Source: Diaporthe sp. PMI_573
Taxonomy: Eukaryota > Ascomycota > Sordariomycetes > Diaporthales > Diaporthaceae
Length of the DNA: 64,000 nucleotides
NCBI GenBank assembly: GCA_021399435.1
Contig: JAJTUP010000145.1
Location: 27,927-91,926, forward strand
Reading direction: 5' to 3'
Part shown: in pieces, positions 31,195-41,863 of the stretch
How the letters are laid out: every line of letters starts with the position of its first letter
Numbering within the stretch: the first letter of the stretch is position 1
Position numbers and translations under genes: made by a program
Notes under the pieces: generated by a model
Database searches by the model: none
What the model was told of the DNA's origin: nothing
Seen by the model: the letters and a program-made list of their open reading frames with translations, nothing else

Positions 31195-32585
31195 CAGGGT
31201 TGAAAGCCACTCCACTCAATCCACTGGCTGCTCGAGTGGAGTGGGTGGATCATAATCCACTGAATGTCTCAGGATAGTGGATCCACTGGAGGCTGTCGTG
31301 GATTAGGGTGGATTGGGTGGATTGGCAAGTGCCTCAATTCGTGATGGCGAAGCTATTCCCGAAGCCCTTGCCCACCTAAGTGCCCTGTTCCAGGCTCCAA
31401 GCGAGACTATCTCCAACTGGCTTCCATCTCGTCTTGAACACTCGCCACCTGAGTAAGCCACTGTGTTGCCCACTCTTCAAGCCCCCGATATACAAAACGC
31501 CAGACATCGTGAACGATTTTTTTCGCCTCGTCAATCCACTCGGGGCGGTCAGTCCAGTTGCGTTCAAACCATTTCCATCGGTATGCGGGATGGAGCGCCA
31601 GGCCAGTGTAGTACATGGGCGTCTCACTCAATGTCTCGTAGTACTTGTTTAATTTTTGCCAGCCCAAATTGATGTTGATCCTGAAGTGTTCAAGATCAGC
31701 GAAGTCCTTGGCGATATCCTTGAAACGTCCAAGCTACTCGAGAAGGAATTCGAAGCCTTGAATCACGTCCCAAATATTGCCATATGACCCAGTCCACCCA
31801 CGCTTCCGCTTGCGGATCTGGCCGTCGCCTTCGATCATCTTGATCGTGGTTTCGTAGTAACCAAGGATTTGCGCAAATAATTCGACCACCTCCCAGTCCT
31901 TGTCGGACAGCTGGTTCTCTGGCTGGCAAATAAAGCGCAATGTGAGCGACGTCTTAGGGCCGCCCCTCTTGGTCTTGTTCTGTTGCCCGAAGTCGATTAG
32001 ATGGTGGGCAACGAGTCGCTCGATATAGTCGCGAAGCAGTAGAGCTCATCGTATCATATACGACTGTGACAGCCATCTGGTATCGTTGTCCAAAATAACA
32101 TCCAACGGCTTTCTGGCGTTGAGTTTAGGGTCAGACGACTTGGTGAAGGCTTCTTGTTGAATGATAGCTACCACAGAATTGAAACAGGAAAAAGTACATG
32201 TATTGACGGCCTCATGACAATATGGCACTTACGGAGCAATCTTAAGTATATCTATCGAGACTTATGTCATCCCAATGAGAAAAGCCCAGGACATTGGAAT
32301 GGTACTTATTGTATGCATTCCAAAACTGCGCTGTTCAGAAGCTTCATGGTGTGTTTGACATAGGGTAGCAACATTGCCAGGCTCTGTTAGAGGCATTCTG
32401 CCAAAATATATGGGCGCCCTTAACTACCCCACTTCTAATCCACGCAAATCCACCCAATCCACCCACGACACCGTCGAGTGGATTCGGTGGATTAGCCAAT
32501 CCACTGGGATTTTGCCAGTGGAGTGGACAGTGGAATCTACGAGTGGATCCACTACGTGGATTGGGTGGAGTGGCTTTCAACCCTG
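31195..32585 (-). mobile_element. internally deleted hAT element with 30-bp TIRs
   Basis: The left end cagggttgaaagccactcca and the right end (reverse complement at 32556-32585) match at 29 of 30 positions. Between them are minus-strand transposase pieces: DPKLNARKPLDVILDNDTRW (32046-32228), a block ending GWTGSYGNIWDVIQGFEFLL (31734-31940), and NKYYETLSETPMYYTGLALH (31407-31667). They are separated by frameshifts. The BED finger and the C-terminal dimerisation domain are missing. Subterminal DNA is packed with TGGATTGGG-type repeats. No 8-bp target duplication is visible (tcccacgg, cccgctgg). The right TIR lies inside the coding region of a secreted-protein gene. Confidence 0.8.
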
Positions 32586-33084
32586 CCCGCTGGTCACTTG
32601 GCGAAGCAAGCCACATGGCGTCCATAGCACATTTGGCTCTAGGAGGGCCCGAGAGGTAGAACGTCAGCAGCACGCCAGATCCCCAGTTCTGACAAGTCCA
32701 GTACCATACCTGGTCGCACTGGCCGCGAAGATTGTCAAGGGCTCCCTTTCCACACCCGTCATGTTCTTGACCCCAGCCGTCCAGGTAGATGGCGTAGTAG
32801 CCCGCCATGACTAGGCTGCTGGAGGTAAAGCAGAGCGAGTTGCGCCCCTTGGACCAGCGCTTGTCTACAGTGGCCTGGCTGCCATTTGTGTCGACGTTGT
32901 TGATGGAATCAGTCGCCGTGGCTAATACTTCAGCCACAGAGAGTGGAGTCGCTTCTCCAGCGCAGCCGTTGATGCAGAGTGGCTCCGTCATGGTGGCGGT
33001 CACGGCCGCAGACACGGGATCAATCGCTATGCCCGTTACAGTAATGGCTGAGAAGAGGAGGACATTGGTGAATATGGATTTCAT
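32586..33084 (-). pseudogene. small secreted cysteine-rich protein, 3' end cut by hAT insertion
   Basis: Translation starts at ATG 33084. Residues 1-25 form a signal peptide (MKSIFTNVLLFSAITVTGIA). A pro-region and a dibasic VDKR site, typical of Kex2 processing, follow. The mature part is Trp/Gly-rich with spaced cysteines (DGCGKGALDNLRGQC, WYWTC, AKCAMDA). After about 166 residues the gene runs into the TIR of the hAT element (ASPSDQR, then transposon sequence); the frame stays open by chance to 32344. The missing 3' end was not found on the other side of the element. The domain type suggests an effector or antimicrobial role, but the family is not recognised. Confidence 0.6.
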
Positions 33085-33354
33085 GGTGACCTCGCTTTTG
33101 AAAAATATATAGCACGACGTAAGAATATGTTTGATGCCACGACACATTGAAAATCGGAGTTTAGATGAGTAACTGAATATATAACGCTAGATGATTGACA
33201 AAGGATAGAAAGAGAAATACGTATGAAATTAAGTGGTAAGTCCTGCTGGGATGAATGTTCCACCGCGGAAATTCCTGGCTAAGCAAGCCCTATGGACTCA
33301 AAGTATTGCATAATTAGAGATTTTCACGTAGAAAGCTGAATTTAGGTACTGGGT

Positions 33355-34209
33355 GGGCGGAAAGTGAAATACTGGGTGGGCGGACGCTCAACGCTTGGTG
33401 GGCGGACGCTGGCTGAGGACAATGCTGAGTCCACAGCTCACCGTTTAGGCGGCACTGTCAACTACGCCAGTCTGAGAAACCATCGGAGACAGCAGCAATC
33501 GTGGGGTGACGACATGGAATTTTGGGTAGGGCGCGGTGATATTCACGCAAAAGGACGCGAACAAGGGTTTTCGAGTGTGGTAGGTCCTTCTCCTCAAGCA
33601 CGGGGTTGTTATACAGCTGTTGACGGCGCCAACGAGTATCATTCACGATATTGAATGGCAGATTCGAGCAGACAAGCCAGTCAAGTATCAATAAGTCGTT
33701 CACCGGCTTCTTGAAGCGTATTATTAACTGCCCGTGGACTGCTTGTTGCGCCGGTTTCGAAAAGTCGATCATGGAGTTGAGGGTCCTCTGCGAGGGTACA
33801 GGCGTAGACTCGGCTTCATTAATCTGCACAGCATTCTAGGCGTCAGCTTATGAACCCTCATCTATTTTGTCACATACCTTAGGGTCTATAACGCCATGGC
33901 TATCCTTTAGATGCTCTCGATGGACCTGCTAGTTGCAGCCACGAATTTGGTATCCTTCGCAGGTTTCTTTGCAAGAAAACAAGACTCGCACACCCAGATC
34001 TGATCTTGGTTTTTAGGCCGAGAACAATCTCTGAGTCTGAAGCCATATCGCCACCACCATTTGCGTTCTTTTGTTGGGTTATGGTAGTTGGCAAGCCCTG
34101 GGTAAGCTGCCCAGCGTTCCTCAGTCCAAACGGAGTAATCAGGGTAGCCCACGATCTCGGTATCTTGTGGCGTGGAGGAAACGAGGGACGAGGGCGTAGG
34201 TGAGTCCAT
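33355..34209 (-). mobile_element. second hAT type: N-terminal transposase remnant
   Basis: Minus-strand coding begins at 34209. It includes a BED-like finger region (KWWWRYGFRLRDC, WVCESCFLAKK). A shift near 33915 leads to REHLKDSHGVIDPK. An apparent intron (GTATGT..CCTAG, about 33839-33878) leads to QRTLNSMIDFSKPAQQAV and LVCSNLPFNIVNDTRWRRQQ, the usual hAT region before the catalytic core. The core and C-terminus are gone. At the distal side (33355-33412), three copies of tgggtgggcgg may be subterminal binding sites. Confidence 0.65.
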
Positions 34210-34371
34210 TTTTGGCGCCCGCGAGGTCGAAAAAGAAACAATTCTTCGAGTACTAAAGTAATGTAGGTATGAATAGGTAAAGATTCTACGCGTTCCTCGC
34301 TTAGTAATATACCTGGAACGGCCCTAACCAGGGCCTCTAGCGCCTTTAGTTGATAAGGGTCGCGATAACCT

Positions 34372-34525
34372 CACATCCGAATCGGTCAGATCCGATATCG
34401 ATCGGATGGCCTCAAAATATATCGGATATCGATCGGATGGATGAGCCATCCGATCCGAATCTTAATCGGATGGCTGGCAAAAAATCTCATCGATCATCTA
34501 TCGGATCGGATAGCCGACCGATGGC
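34372..34525. repeat. ATCGGAT/ATCCGAT repeat cluster
   Basis: About 150 bp contain roughly a dozen ATCGGAT or ATCCGAT words in both orientations, many within gatatcgatcggatgg-like units. The density and palindromic nature suggest subterminal transposon sequence or a protein-binding array. No coding sequence is present. Confidence 0.7.
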
Positions 34526-34534
34526 CTGCTCTGA

Positions 34535-35002
34535 ATGTCAACCCCCGAGTACGTCATGGAACACGCACAATTTGAAATCTCTGGCAGTATCCTCATGTCA
34601 GGGCCCAATCGGGGGACAATGAGCAATGATGATTGGGCAGTCAAGACGGCGATTTTTACCTCGCACGCCCTTCGTCATCGATACACTGTTGATCCGCTCT
34701 CAGACTGGAAGGGTTATGTTGAAGACCGCCTCAAGAGATGGGTCTTGATTGAGCTGTTGAAGATGGATCCAGGAGTTCGGCCGCAACGTGTCGCTTCTAC
34801 CGTTCCTCTATCCACGTACAACATCTCTCTTTCAGACAACTTTGTACCACCACAGACATGGGACTGCGCTGATGATCAGATACCCGGATGGTATCGCGAG
34901 TGGGAAAATCAGAAATTTGGTCGAAGCATACTTAGGCTGCTTACACGTATTAATCCTGACTACGAAGCAAAGTCGTCTGTAAACCACAAAGTTGTACTGT
35001 AG
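34535..35002 (+). CDS. hypothetical protein (155 residues)
   Basis: The frame starts at ATG 34535, directly after the ATCGGAT cluster. The product is acidic to neutral with no signal peptide or membrane segment (e.g. WKGYVEDRLKRWVLIELLKM, CADDQIPGWYREWENQKFG). I do not recognise it. The uninterrupted length and amino-acid composition give modest support; it might be the last exon of a larger gene. Confidence 0.35.
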   Translation: MSTPEYVMEHAQFEISGSILMSGPNRGTMSNDDWAVKTAIFTSHALRHRYTVDPLSDWKGYVEDRLKRWVLIELLKMDPGVRPQRVASTVPLSTYNISLSDNFVPPQTWDCADDQIPGWYREWENQKFGRSILRLLTRINPDYEAKSSVNHKVVL

Positions 35003-35346
35003 TACCATGGCGTCTTGAATTATCAAGCTGATAAGCTCAATCATCTGTGAAACCCTCTCTTGAATCGATCTGCCTAGTTGCAATAGTCTCTGCCTCTAAC
35101 AGGATTATCCTGAGCTTTTGGACTTTATAGCGTCTGTCTCTAAAATGGTGCGCCTAAGTCATTTCTGGAGCCTTTTGGTCATGCTCTTTAGCCAAGCTGT
35201 AGCCACTGAAGAACGGCGGCGGGTGGCGGAGAGATCCCGGCCGGGCAGCGAGCGGGTTAGCGTCGACATCAGATAGGGTAAATGGTGAAAGGAGGACAGT
35301 GTTTCTTGTTGTCTTGCATGTCAGATTATGCCGTCGGTCCGCTTGT
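35003..35346. other. intergenic, convergent 3' ends
   Basis: This short stretch lies between the hypothetical gene and the convergently transcribed transporter. Nothing else is visible. Confidence 0.5.
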
Positions 35347-36960
35347 TCAAACCCTGAATACTTCAAGTCCCATCCTGCCAGTCATCAAAGTCCAAATCCA
35401 GAGTCCATCTACGACACAAATATCAACGAAACTAAAGACAAGACTACCACCAAAAACGAGACTATGATAGGTCCAAGCCTTATCAGCCGACAAACTCGCT
35501 GTCTGACATACAATAGCCCAAGGCAACACATAGAGCAAATTGCTCGCTAGACTTTGCCAAAGGTACCACCCTGGTCGCGTTGCCAACAAGATTGTCGCTA
35601 GCATCGTAGACACGGCATAGAAGATGTAACACCAGTCGATAGTTCGCCACATCATTGCCGTCACGCCAGCAACCTCATCCGAGCCGCTGAGGTATCGGGC
35701 GAAAGGACGGGCACCGAAATATGTAAGGAACAGACAGACAGGGACCTCGATGATGAGAGCAATGATGAGGGAGACGAGAGCTGGCCGGGTGATTTTGATG
35801 ATGTTTTGCTTCGTAGGCTTTGGACGGCGGGTTTCAACCCCGATCGCCTGTCTCCAGGCACCCCATGCATGACCGACAAAAGCGAGGGAGGTCTGTTCGA
35901 GGGCTTGTACAGGGACCATGATAAGCCCCCATCGAATCGTGTTGAAAACGCCCCATGCTGTCGCATATGTTGATCCCATTGACACGATGTTGCTGACTAG
36001 CCAGAGATAAAGTGCGTTGCGGATTGCCGACTCGCTGAAGGTCAGGATGCCGGGACGAAGCAAGATTAGAAGCGCGTTGGCACTGGCCTTTGTTGTACTC
36101 CAATCCTCTCGGTTGTCTCTGTCCTTCTGATACGGAATGGTGTTCCTCCAGAGGAAGTATGCCAGACCTAGAAATGCCGACGCCAGGCTGCAAGCGAGCT
36201 GGATCCCTGCTTGCATATTGACCGTGGGCTGATGAGAGCCAACATGGATCTTCGAGATGATCAGCAGATCTAGGATGATGTTAACGGTAAACTTGACGGA
36301 GTTTATGATCAACGGGACATCAGGTCGGTCGAGCGCCCTCGTAGCCGACGCAACAGCTGTCTCAATCGAAGAGCTGAATGCGCTGAACGCTCCGATGCGT
36401 ACGTATGTAACGCTCACATCACGGACTTCCACAGGTACGAAGCCATCAGCAAACGTCTTGGCCCCACCCACGAATGCCAGGCTCATGATCAGGCCCAAGA
36501 TGGACTGGAAGAGGATGAGGGTGTGTGTGAGTTGGAGCCGTTCTCCGAGGGTACGAGAGGCTTGGTCGCCGATGATAACCCATGCCGCTCGCGGGAGGCC
36601 TTCATTGAGGACCTCCGCGACTACGCCGATGTAGGTGTATACGTCGGTGGTTACGACAAGGGAAGAATCGATATTGGCGACCCACAGCTTCGAGAGGGTA
36701 CTGTAGAGGGCAGGGAGAATGAAGGAAGCGAGGTTGAAGATGAGGGCGCCGGTGTAGGCTTTGCGATGGAATGGTTTGTAGGATGACGGCTTGGGGAAAG
36801 TTATGTTATCCTCTCGCGCCCCGACGTTAGGAGACGCCGGGCGAGCGGTCTCTTCAATATCGATTTTGGGAAGCATCGTGTAGCCTACGCGGAGGTTTAC
36901 AATGAATAATGAGGACAAAAGGGCGTTGACTGCGCGATCGAGTAGTAGCAATCTCATCAT
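35347..36960 (-). CDS. MATE-type (MOP superfamily) membrane transporter
   Basis: An uninterrupted frame of 537 codons starts at ATG 36960; an alternative in-frame ATG lies 28 codons later ([10 protein letters not shown]). The protein has about 12 predicted hydrophobic segments (e.g. [38 protein letters not shown]). The layout of two six-helix halves and the segments [15 protein letters not shown] and [20 protein letters not shown] fit fungal MATE-like flippases that export organic cations or metabolites. A hydrophilic stretch of about 35 residues follows the first hydrophobic start. There are no introns, stops or frameshifts, so this is one of the intact host genes. No biosynthetic genes lie beside it, so the substrate cannot be guessed. 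Confidence 0.75.
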   Translation of the reverse strand: MMRLLLLDRAVNALLSSLFIVNLRVGYTMLPKIDIEETARPASPNVGAREDNITFPKPSSYKPFHRKAYTGALIFNLASFILPALYSTLSKLWVANIDSSLVVTTDVYTYIGVVAEVLNEGLPRAAWVIIGDQASRTLGERLQLTHTLILFQSILGLIMSLAFVGGAKTFADGFVPVEVRDVSVTYVRIGAFSAFSSSIETAVASATRALDRPDVPLIINSVKFTVNIILDLLIISKIHVGSHQPTVNMQAGIQLACSLASAFLGLAYFLWRNTIPYQKDRDNREDWSTTKASANALLILLRPGILTFSESAIRNALYLWLVSNIVSMGSTYATAWGVFNTIRWGLIMVPVQALEQTSLAFVGHAWGAWRQAIGVETRRPKPTKQNIIKITRPALVSLIIALIIEVPVCLFLTYFGARPFARYLSGSDEVAGVTAMMWRTIDWCYIFYAVSTMLATILLATRPGWYLWQSLASNLLYVLPWAIVCQTASLSADKAWTYHSLVFGGSLVFSFVDICVVDGLWIWTLMTGRMGLEVFRV

Positions 36961-37573
36961 CTTATGAATATCGTCACTATCTTATTCACATGTACACCAT
37001 CACGGGGTGATTAGTTGATAGCGTGACAGAAGAATTTCCCATACATTTTTGCTGTACTGCACTAACCTTCAACACCCTTGCGATAGACTCCAAACCTTGG
37101 CTTCCACTAAATACCGACAAGCTCTACCCCGCACCAACGTCAGGTGCCTTACTCAGCGTCACCGCTAAATCGGTTCCCAGCAGGTTTGCGGGTCCCGTGC
37201 TCATGTATTTTCTCGGGTCCCCATGGGAGTGATGAAGCAAGCTAGTTTTTTAGACGGACGCGTCGCGATCATGCCAATTCCCGTCCAAGACCTCCTTCGT
37301 GGCGCTAAGCTTGCAAGCTTCTTCACGGAGTTGGCCAAGTTTTATGATCCAGGCCTAGCTTTGGAACAGCTAGGATAACTGGGACACCAGCCAGGTCCAC
37401 TTTAACAAGCAAATACGGAGGATCCTTTTTCGGCTCCGTATCGCTGGAATGAACTTCAGCTAAGCACTGCAAGTACCTTTACTTGTTTCGAATGTACTGA
37501 ACCGTGCTCAACCCCCTTCCAAGACGTCAGTGGTAGACGCCAAACTTGCAAGACTCTCCACGCTGTATGCCAC
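36961..37573. other. intergenic, upstream of transporter
   Basis: This would contain the transporter promoter. Small frames are not convincing. It ends at the hAT target duplication TATGCCAC. Confidence 0.5.
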
Positions 37574-37694
37574 CAAGGGTCGGAACCACTACATCCACTC
37601 CACTTTTGGACCAAGTAGAGTGGATGTACGATTTTTTAGCAATTACGTAGTAGATGTAGCACATATTCGACCGGAGTGGAATGGATGTACACAC

Positions 37695-37737
37695 GTGGAT
37701 TTATAAGTGGATTTATAAGTGGATTTATAAGTGGATT
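37695..37737. repeat. 12-bp tandem repeat (gtggatttataa)
   Basis: There are three perfect copies plus a partial fourth, inside the left subterminal region of the hAT element. These are likely transposase-binding repeats. Confidence 0.9.
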
Positions 37738-37817
37738 TTTGAGGCTATTCACAACCTCGTCGACACCTATTCAGCCTTACTTTCAGAGGTTGACATTAAC
37801 TCTTCAGCCTGCTGCTA

Positions 37818-40261
37818 CTATAATAAATCGTCAACCTCGCTGGCGCTATCCTCGCCCTCCAATAGCCATTTTGACTCAGCAAGCGCCAGCTCGTCGTCGC
37901 CTAGAGTCCCACAACCGCCATCCAGCTTACTTTCAAGGTGCGACTTAAGCAATGGATCCAGGTCCTTGATAATGCCAGCACGGTACCAAGAGCGTAAAAC
38001 ATGACAAATGGCGATAATCTCAGCATCTAGGTTTGTACGCAACCCCGAGACCATCTTGCCAGCAGCTGAAAATAACCTCTCACACTCGGCTGACATCGGC
38101 TGGATTGTCAGGAAGTCCAAGGCCATCCTGGATAATCGAGGATATCTGCTTTGCTTAGTGATCCAGTAACCAATTGGATCACGAACGTTGCCGTCGCTGA
38201 CGTCACGATCCGTCTGCCACGCTTGGTACTCGTCACCAACAATAGCTGCTGCGGAGGCTGGTGTTGAGCTTGGCAGACGGCTGTTCTTCTCGAAGGGGTT
38301 GAAAAACCGAGCTCTTTTTGCTGGAGGCTCGTCGTCGCCTCTGCTGCTGCTGGTTCTAACCTCGAGATGAGCGTAATCGGACAGCCAGACGTCGGCGACC
38401 ATCTCTTTTGCCTTTTCAACCCAACTAGGCTTATGAGCCCACGTTTCATCAAACCAGTCCCAACGATAGGCTGGATGGAGCGCCATAGCCGTATAGTAGA
38501 TGGGCGTCTCGTCCAGCCGCCGATAATATTCATCCAGCTTATCCCAAGCAAGGTTGATTCCGATGCGGAAGTGCTCTGGATCAGGAAAGTCAGCAGCAAG
38601 CTGCTTATATTCTTCCAGTATGTTAAGCAGCAACTCATAGCCAAGCACCACGTCCCAGATATTGCCATAGGAGCCAGTCCAGCCTTGCTTACGCCTGCGG
38701 GTGTGTCCATCACCCTCAAGCGTCTTCACCACGGTCTCAAAAACAGTCAGAATAGCCTCCAAATGGTAAAGAACCTCCCAGTCTTTGTCCGTTAGCTGAT
38801 TCTCGTCTCGGAGGATGCGTGGTTTTCTCGCCAACTTGGCTTGTGTCACTTGGCCAGTCTTTTTAGACCGATTTTCGTCCTCCCATTGCGCCTTATACTT
38901 GATCAGTAGGAGTTCGATAGAGGGTTTCAACCGTAGAGCCCTGCGGATCATGTAGAGTTGTGACAGCCAACGCGTGTCGTTATCGATAATTAACTTGACT
39001 GGTTTCTTCGATCGGAGTTTAAGGGTGGTGGCGCGATTAATTTCGTCCTGTTAGATATATGGAATTAGTATGAGACGAATAGGATTTAGTAAAACCGCTT
39101 ACCCTCTGGACCTCCTTGAATAAGTAAATCAGCCGATGGCTAATACGCACATCAACTACGATATTGTGTAACTTGCCAACTGGTCCTCTTTTGCGCCATC
39201 GAGCGTATTCAGCATCAGATAATTAACGCTTCTGCGCCTGATAATTGCTGCTCGAACGCGTCGGCGTTTTTGCCAAATAAGAGCGCCTTGGCTGACAAGT
39301 TAATTGTGTGGCCAATACAGCGTCCTCGGCGTAGTCGGCCATCGAACCCAAGTTCAGCACCTATGACCTCCATTGCAGTATCGTTGTTTTCAGCATTGTC
39401 GAGCGTGAAATAGCCAATCTTCTCTGGACTCACGCCAAAGGTGTGTAGGACGTCGAGAACCTCCCCACCGATCGTTGAGCCGAAGTGACGATGAGCCTCT
39501 GGAACCCCAATCATGATTTTGCATGGCCGATTCTTCTCATCTCTGAAAAAACAAGCAATACCGTAGAGGGCAAGCTTATTTCGAGACGTCCAGCCACCAA
39601 ATGAGATATGAAGCGCTCCAGGGGAGTTCCTCAGCACCTCGATAACCGTCTGCTTGTGGCGGTTATACTCTTAAATGATCTTATATCGGACAGCCCTGGC
39701 ACTCAAGTTGGCGCGTTGGATCGAAACGGAGGGACTCAAATAGTCGAAGATTTCTCAGAGGATAGGGTTCTGGGCGAAGGAAAATGACTGGTTGCTACTG
39801 ACGATTAACTCGACTAGCATACGCTGAAAGTGTTGCTTATCAAAGCGTGAGATGAAGCTATTCGCGATGTTCTGTTCCGTAGGCTTGTTGACGTCCAGTT
39901 TCAAAACAGATGCAATAGTCGGCTGGTTCGATTTCAGTGCGCCTTCGGATTTGAGCTGTGCTGTGCTCCTTTTCTCTCCCTCTGGTGCTGGTGCTTTGTG
40001 CTCACGCCATAGATGATTTGCCGCGTTCTGGAGACCTGAAGAGGTAAAACTCGCGATAATGGGACGATTTCCGAGGATACAGTACTTGCAAGTCCATTTG
40101 CGTAAGCCATGACGTTGAATATCATAGCCAAAGTCCCACAGCCAAGAGCTAGTATCACGAGCGCGTTCTGACCAATTCCAGCCTCTGAAATGGCGAAAGA
40201 GACGGTCTTCGAGCTGCTGCTGTTGGCCTGGTTGGCCTGGCTGGTTGGCTGACATCGTCAA
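37818..40261 (-). pseudogene. hAT transposase, near complete, inactivated
   Basis: Coding starts at ATG 40261 with a Gln-rich leader and a BED-type finger (WTCKYCILGNRP to HLWREH). The core follows (LHISFGGWTSRNKLALYGIA, KIGYFTLDNAENNDTAMEV, RRGRCIGHTINLSAKALLFG). A well-formed intron (GTAAGC..TAACAG, about 39048-39103) lies before DEINRATT. The C-terminal block has SYGNIWDVVLGYELL, the DPIGYW motif and LDFLTIQPMSAECERLFSAA. Three lesions remove function: TGA at about 39753, TAA at about 39675 (both fit C-to-T changes) and a one-base frameshift near 39217. Otherwise every expected hAT domain is present, so the element was recently active. Confidence 0.85.
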
Positions 40262-40846
40262 AAAAAAGTTTTTGGCAAAAACAAAGCAGGAAATCTGTAG
40301 AAAACGCGCTCAATAAGGGTAGTTTCTCGTATAATGTTATAAGATTAGCTGTAGGGGTGATCGACCTCGGCTAACTTGGGTCCAGGTACCTCGATTTAAT
40401 AGGCAACTATATACAAAAATAAGTACTATTGTCAGATTCTAACCTGTTTAGGTAGAGGTGATATATGATCTGGGTCTTGTTCAATGATGTTGTGATCTGT
40501 GTGTATATTGTGTCTCTCGCTCCTCGGCGGTCGTTCCCGCTTCGAGGGGCTGGTTTTGTCATCTAAAAAGTGGGTGCCTCAGGCAGGCCCAAAGGGCGGT
40601 CCGTGGCGGACCGCTATTTCCTTGGGTCTCACCACCGTACCGTTACATCTGACAACTATGAACCGTACAGGGTCAGGGAATATCCCCCTGTACCTAAATC
40701 CACCTAAATCCACTCCATTACATCCACTATCAGGTCCAAGTGTAGTGGATTATTACGTAATCTGAGGGCCGACAAGTGGATGTAATAGAGATGGGCCACT
40801 TATTTGTGGTCCACGTGGATTTGCAGTGTAGTGGGTCCGAGCCTTG

Positions 40847-41863
40847 TATGCCACCGCCAAACCCCAGTAGTCAAGTGGACTGACTGCATGTTTTCTCGTA
40901 ACGCGACACGCCAATTGACGCCAAAATTGTCTGCGGTGCTGTGGTGCCCTCATGTGTAGTGTCACCCTGTTCCGGCGACCTTGTTTAGGATTGTTTGCGA
41001 GGCGGTTGGTTCGGGCGCCGTTCGGCAGTTTCGGTCCCGTCGACGCTTTTTCCGAGGTCAAAACCGCTGGCAGACACCCGAGGGCTATTTGTATCACGGG
41101 GCGTCGCCTCCGACTCCGTAGGTAAGCCGATCGCAGACTGGACTGCACGGGGCCGCATACCACCTCACCTGACACTTTCAAACGAAGAAGACCAGAATAG
41201 AACGCCCAGTACGACGGAAAGGCGGGCTGTCATCTTAGAGAAGTATTCTCTCGGCCTTCAAGTTCTAAAGCTAACTTGAAAGATTTAGCACCCATTTCGG
41301 AAACTGTGGTCACAGCGTACGTATTTGGTGGAAGTGGCGGTTGGCCAATGCGCACAGTCGGTCAAGAGGTCGTCGTGAGAGGCTTCGTAGTCAGGTTGAA
41401 GCTGCCCGCCGAGAGTAGGAAATATCCGACGCGGCTTTGTTGTCACCAAACGTGTTTTACGAGCATTTTGATTAACTCACGACAGTTTGGCAGAAGTCAG
41501 AGGGCGAGTGTTGTGCTACAAAGGTGTGCCCAACTGAAATCTTTGCTACATAGTCAGTTATACCAAGATTGAAGTAGAACCAGCCTTAGAAGCATGATCA
41601 ATTGAAAGGTGTCTCCCAAACAAACTCGACTTGAATAACCCGGGCGGCATCAAGTGAGATACCAAACACTACCCTTCGTGAGGCTCCGGAGGCTCGAATA
41701 GGAAAATCCAAGGCTCCGATCAATGCCACACAACATCACATGGCACGTAGATAGAGTTGATGTTAACATGACGTCCAAACCTCGCGTAATGTTAATCAAC
41801 ATGGCCATCGTGTGATGTGTATGTGTACAATGTTGATTTCGTTGACATCACCCCTGCAGTAGC
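40847..41863. other. intergenic between two hAT elements
   Basis: Frames up to 142 codons show no domain. A partial inverted repeat (gttgatgttaacat, atgttaatcaac) lies near 41757-41802. I could not recognise the terminus of the next hAT copy. Confidence 0.4.

Larger units (their letters stand above)
37574..40846 (-). mobile_element. full-length hAT element with 8-bp TSD
   Basis: The left end is caagggtcggaaccactaca; the right end, read inward, is caaggctcggacccactaca (18 of 20 identical). The exact 8-bp duplication TATGCCAC occurs at 37566-37573 and 40847-40854. The element is 3273 bp and carries a transposase gene on the minus strand. Its subterminal DNA contains many GTGGATTT/AAATCCAC words, including three perfect 12-bp tandem units at 37695-37730. 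Confidence 0.9.

Noticed and set aside
41757..41802. gttgatgttaacat/atgttaatcaac as TIR of the third hAT copy
   Set aside because: The two arms lie on the same side of the coding remnant, a few dozen bases apart, so they cannot be its two ends.
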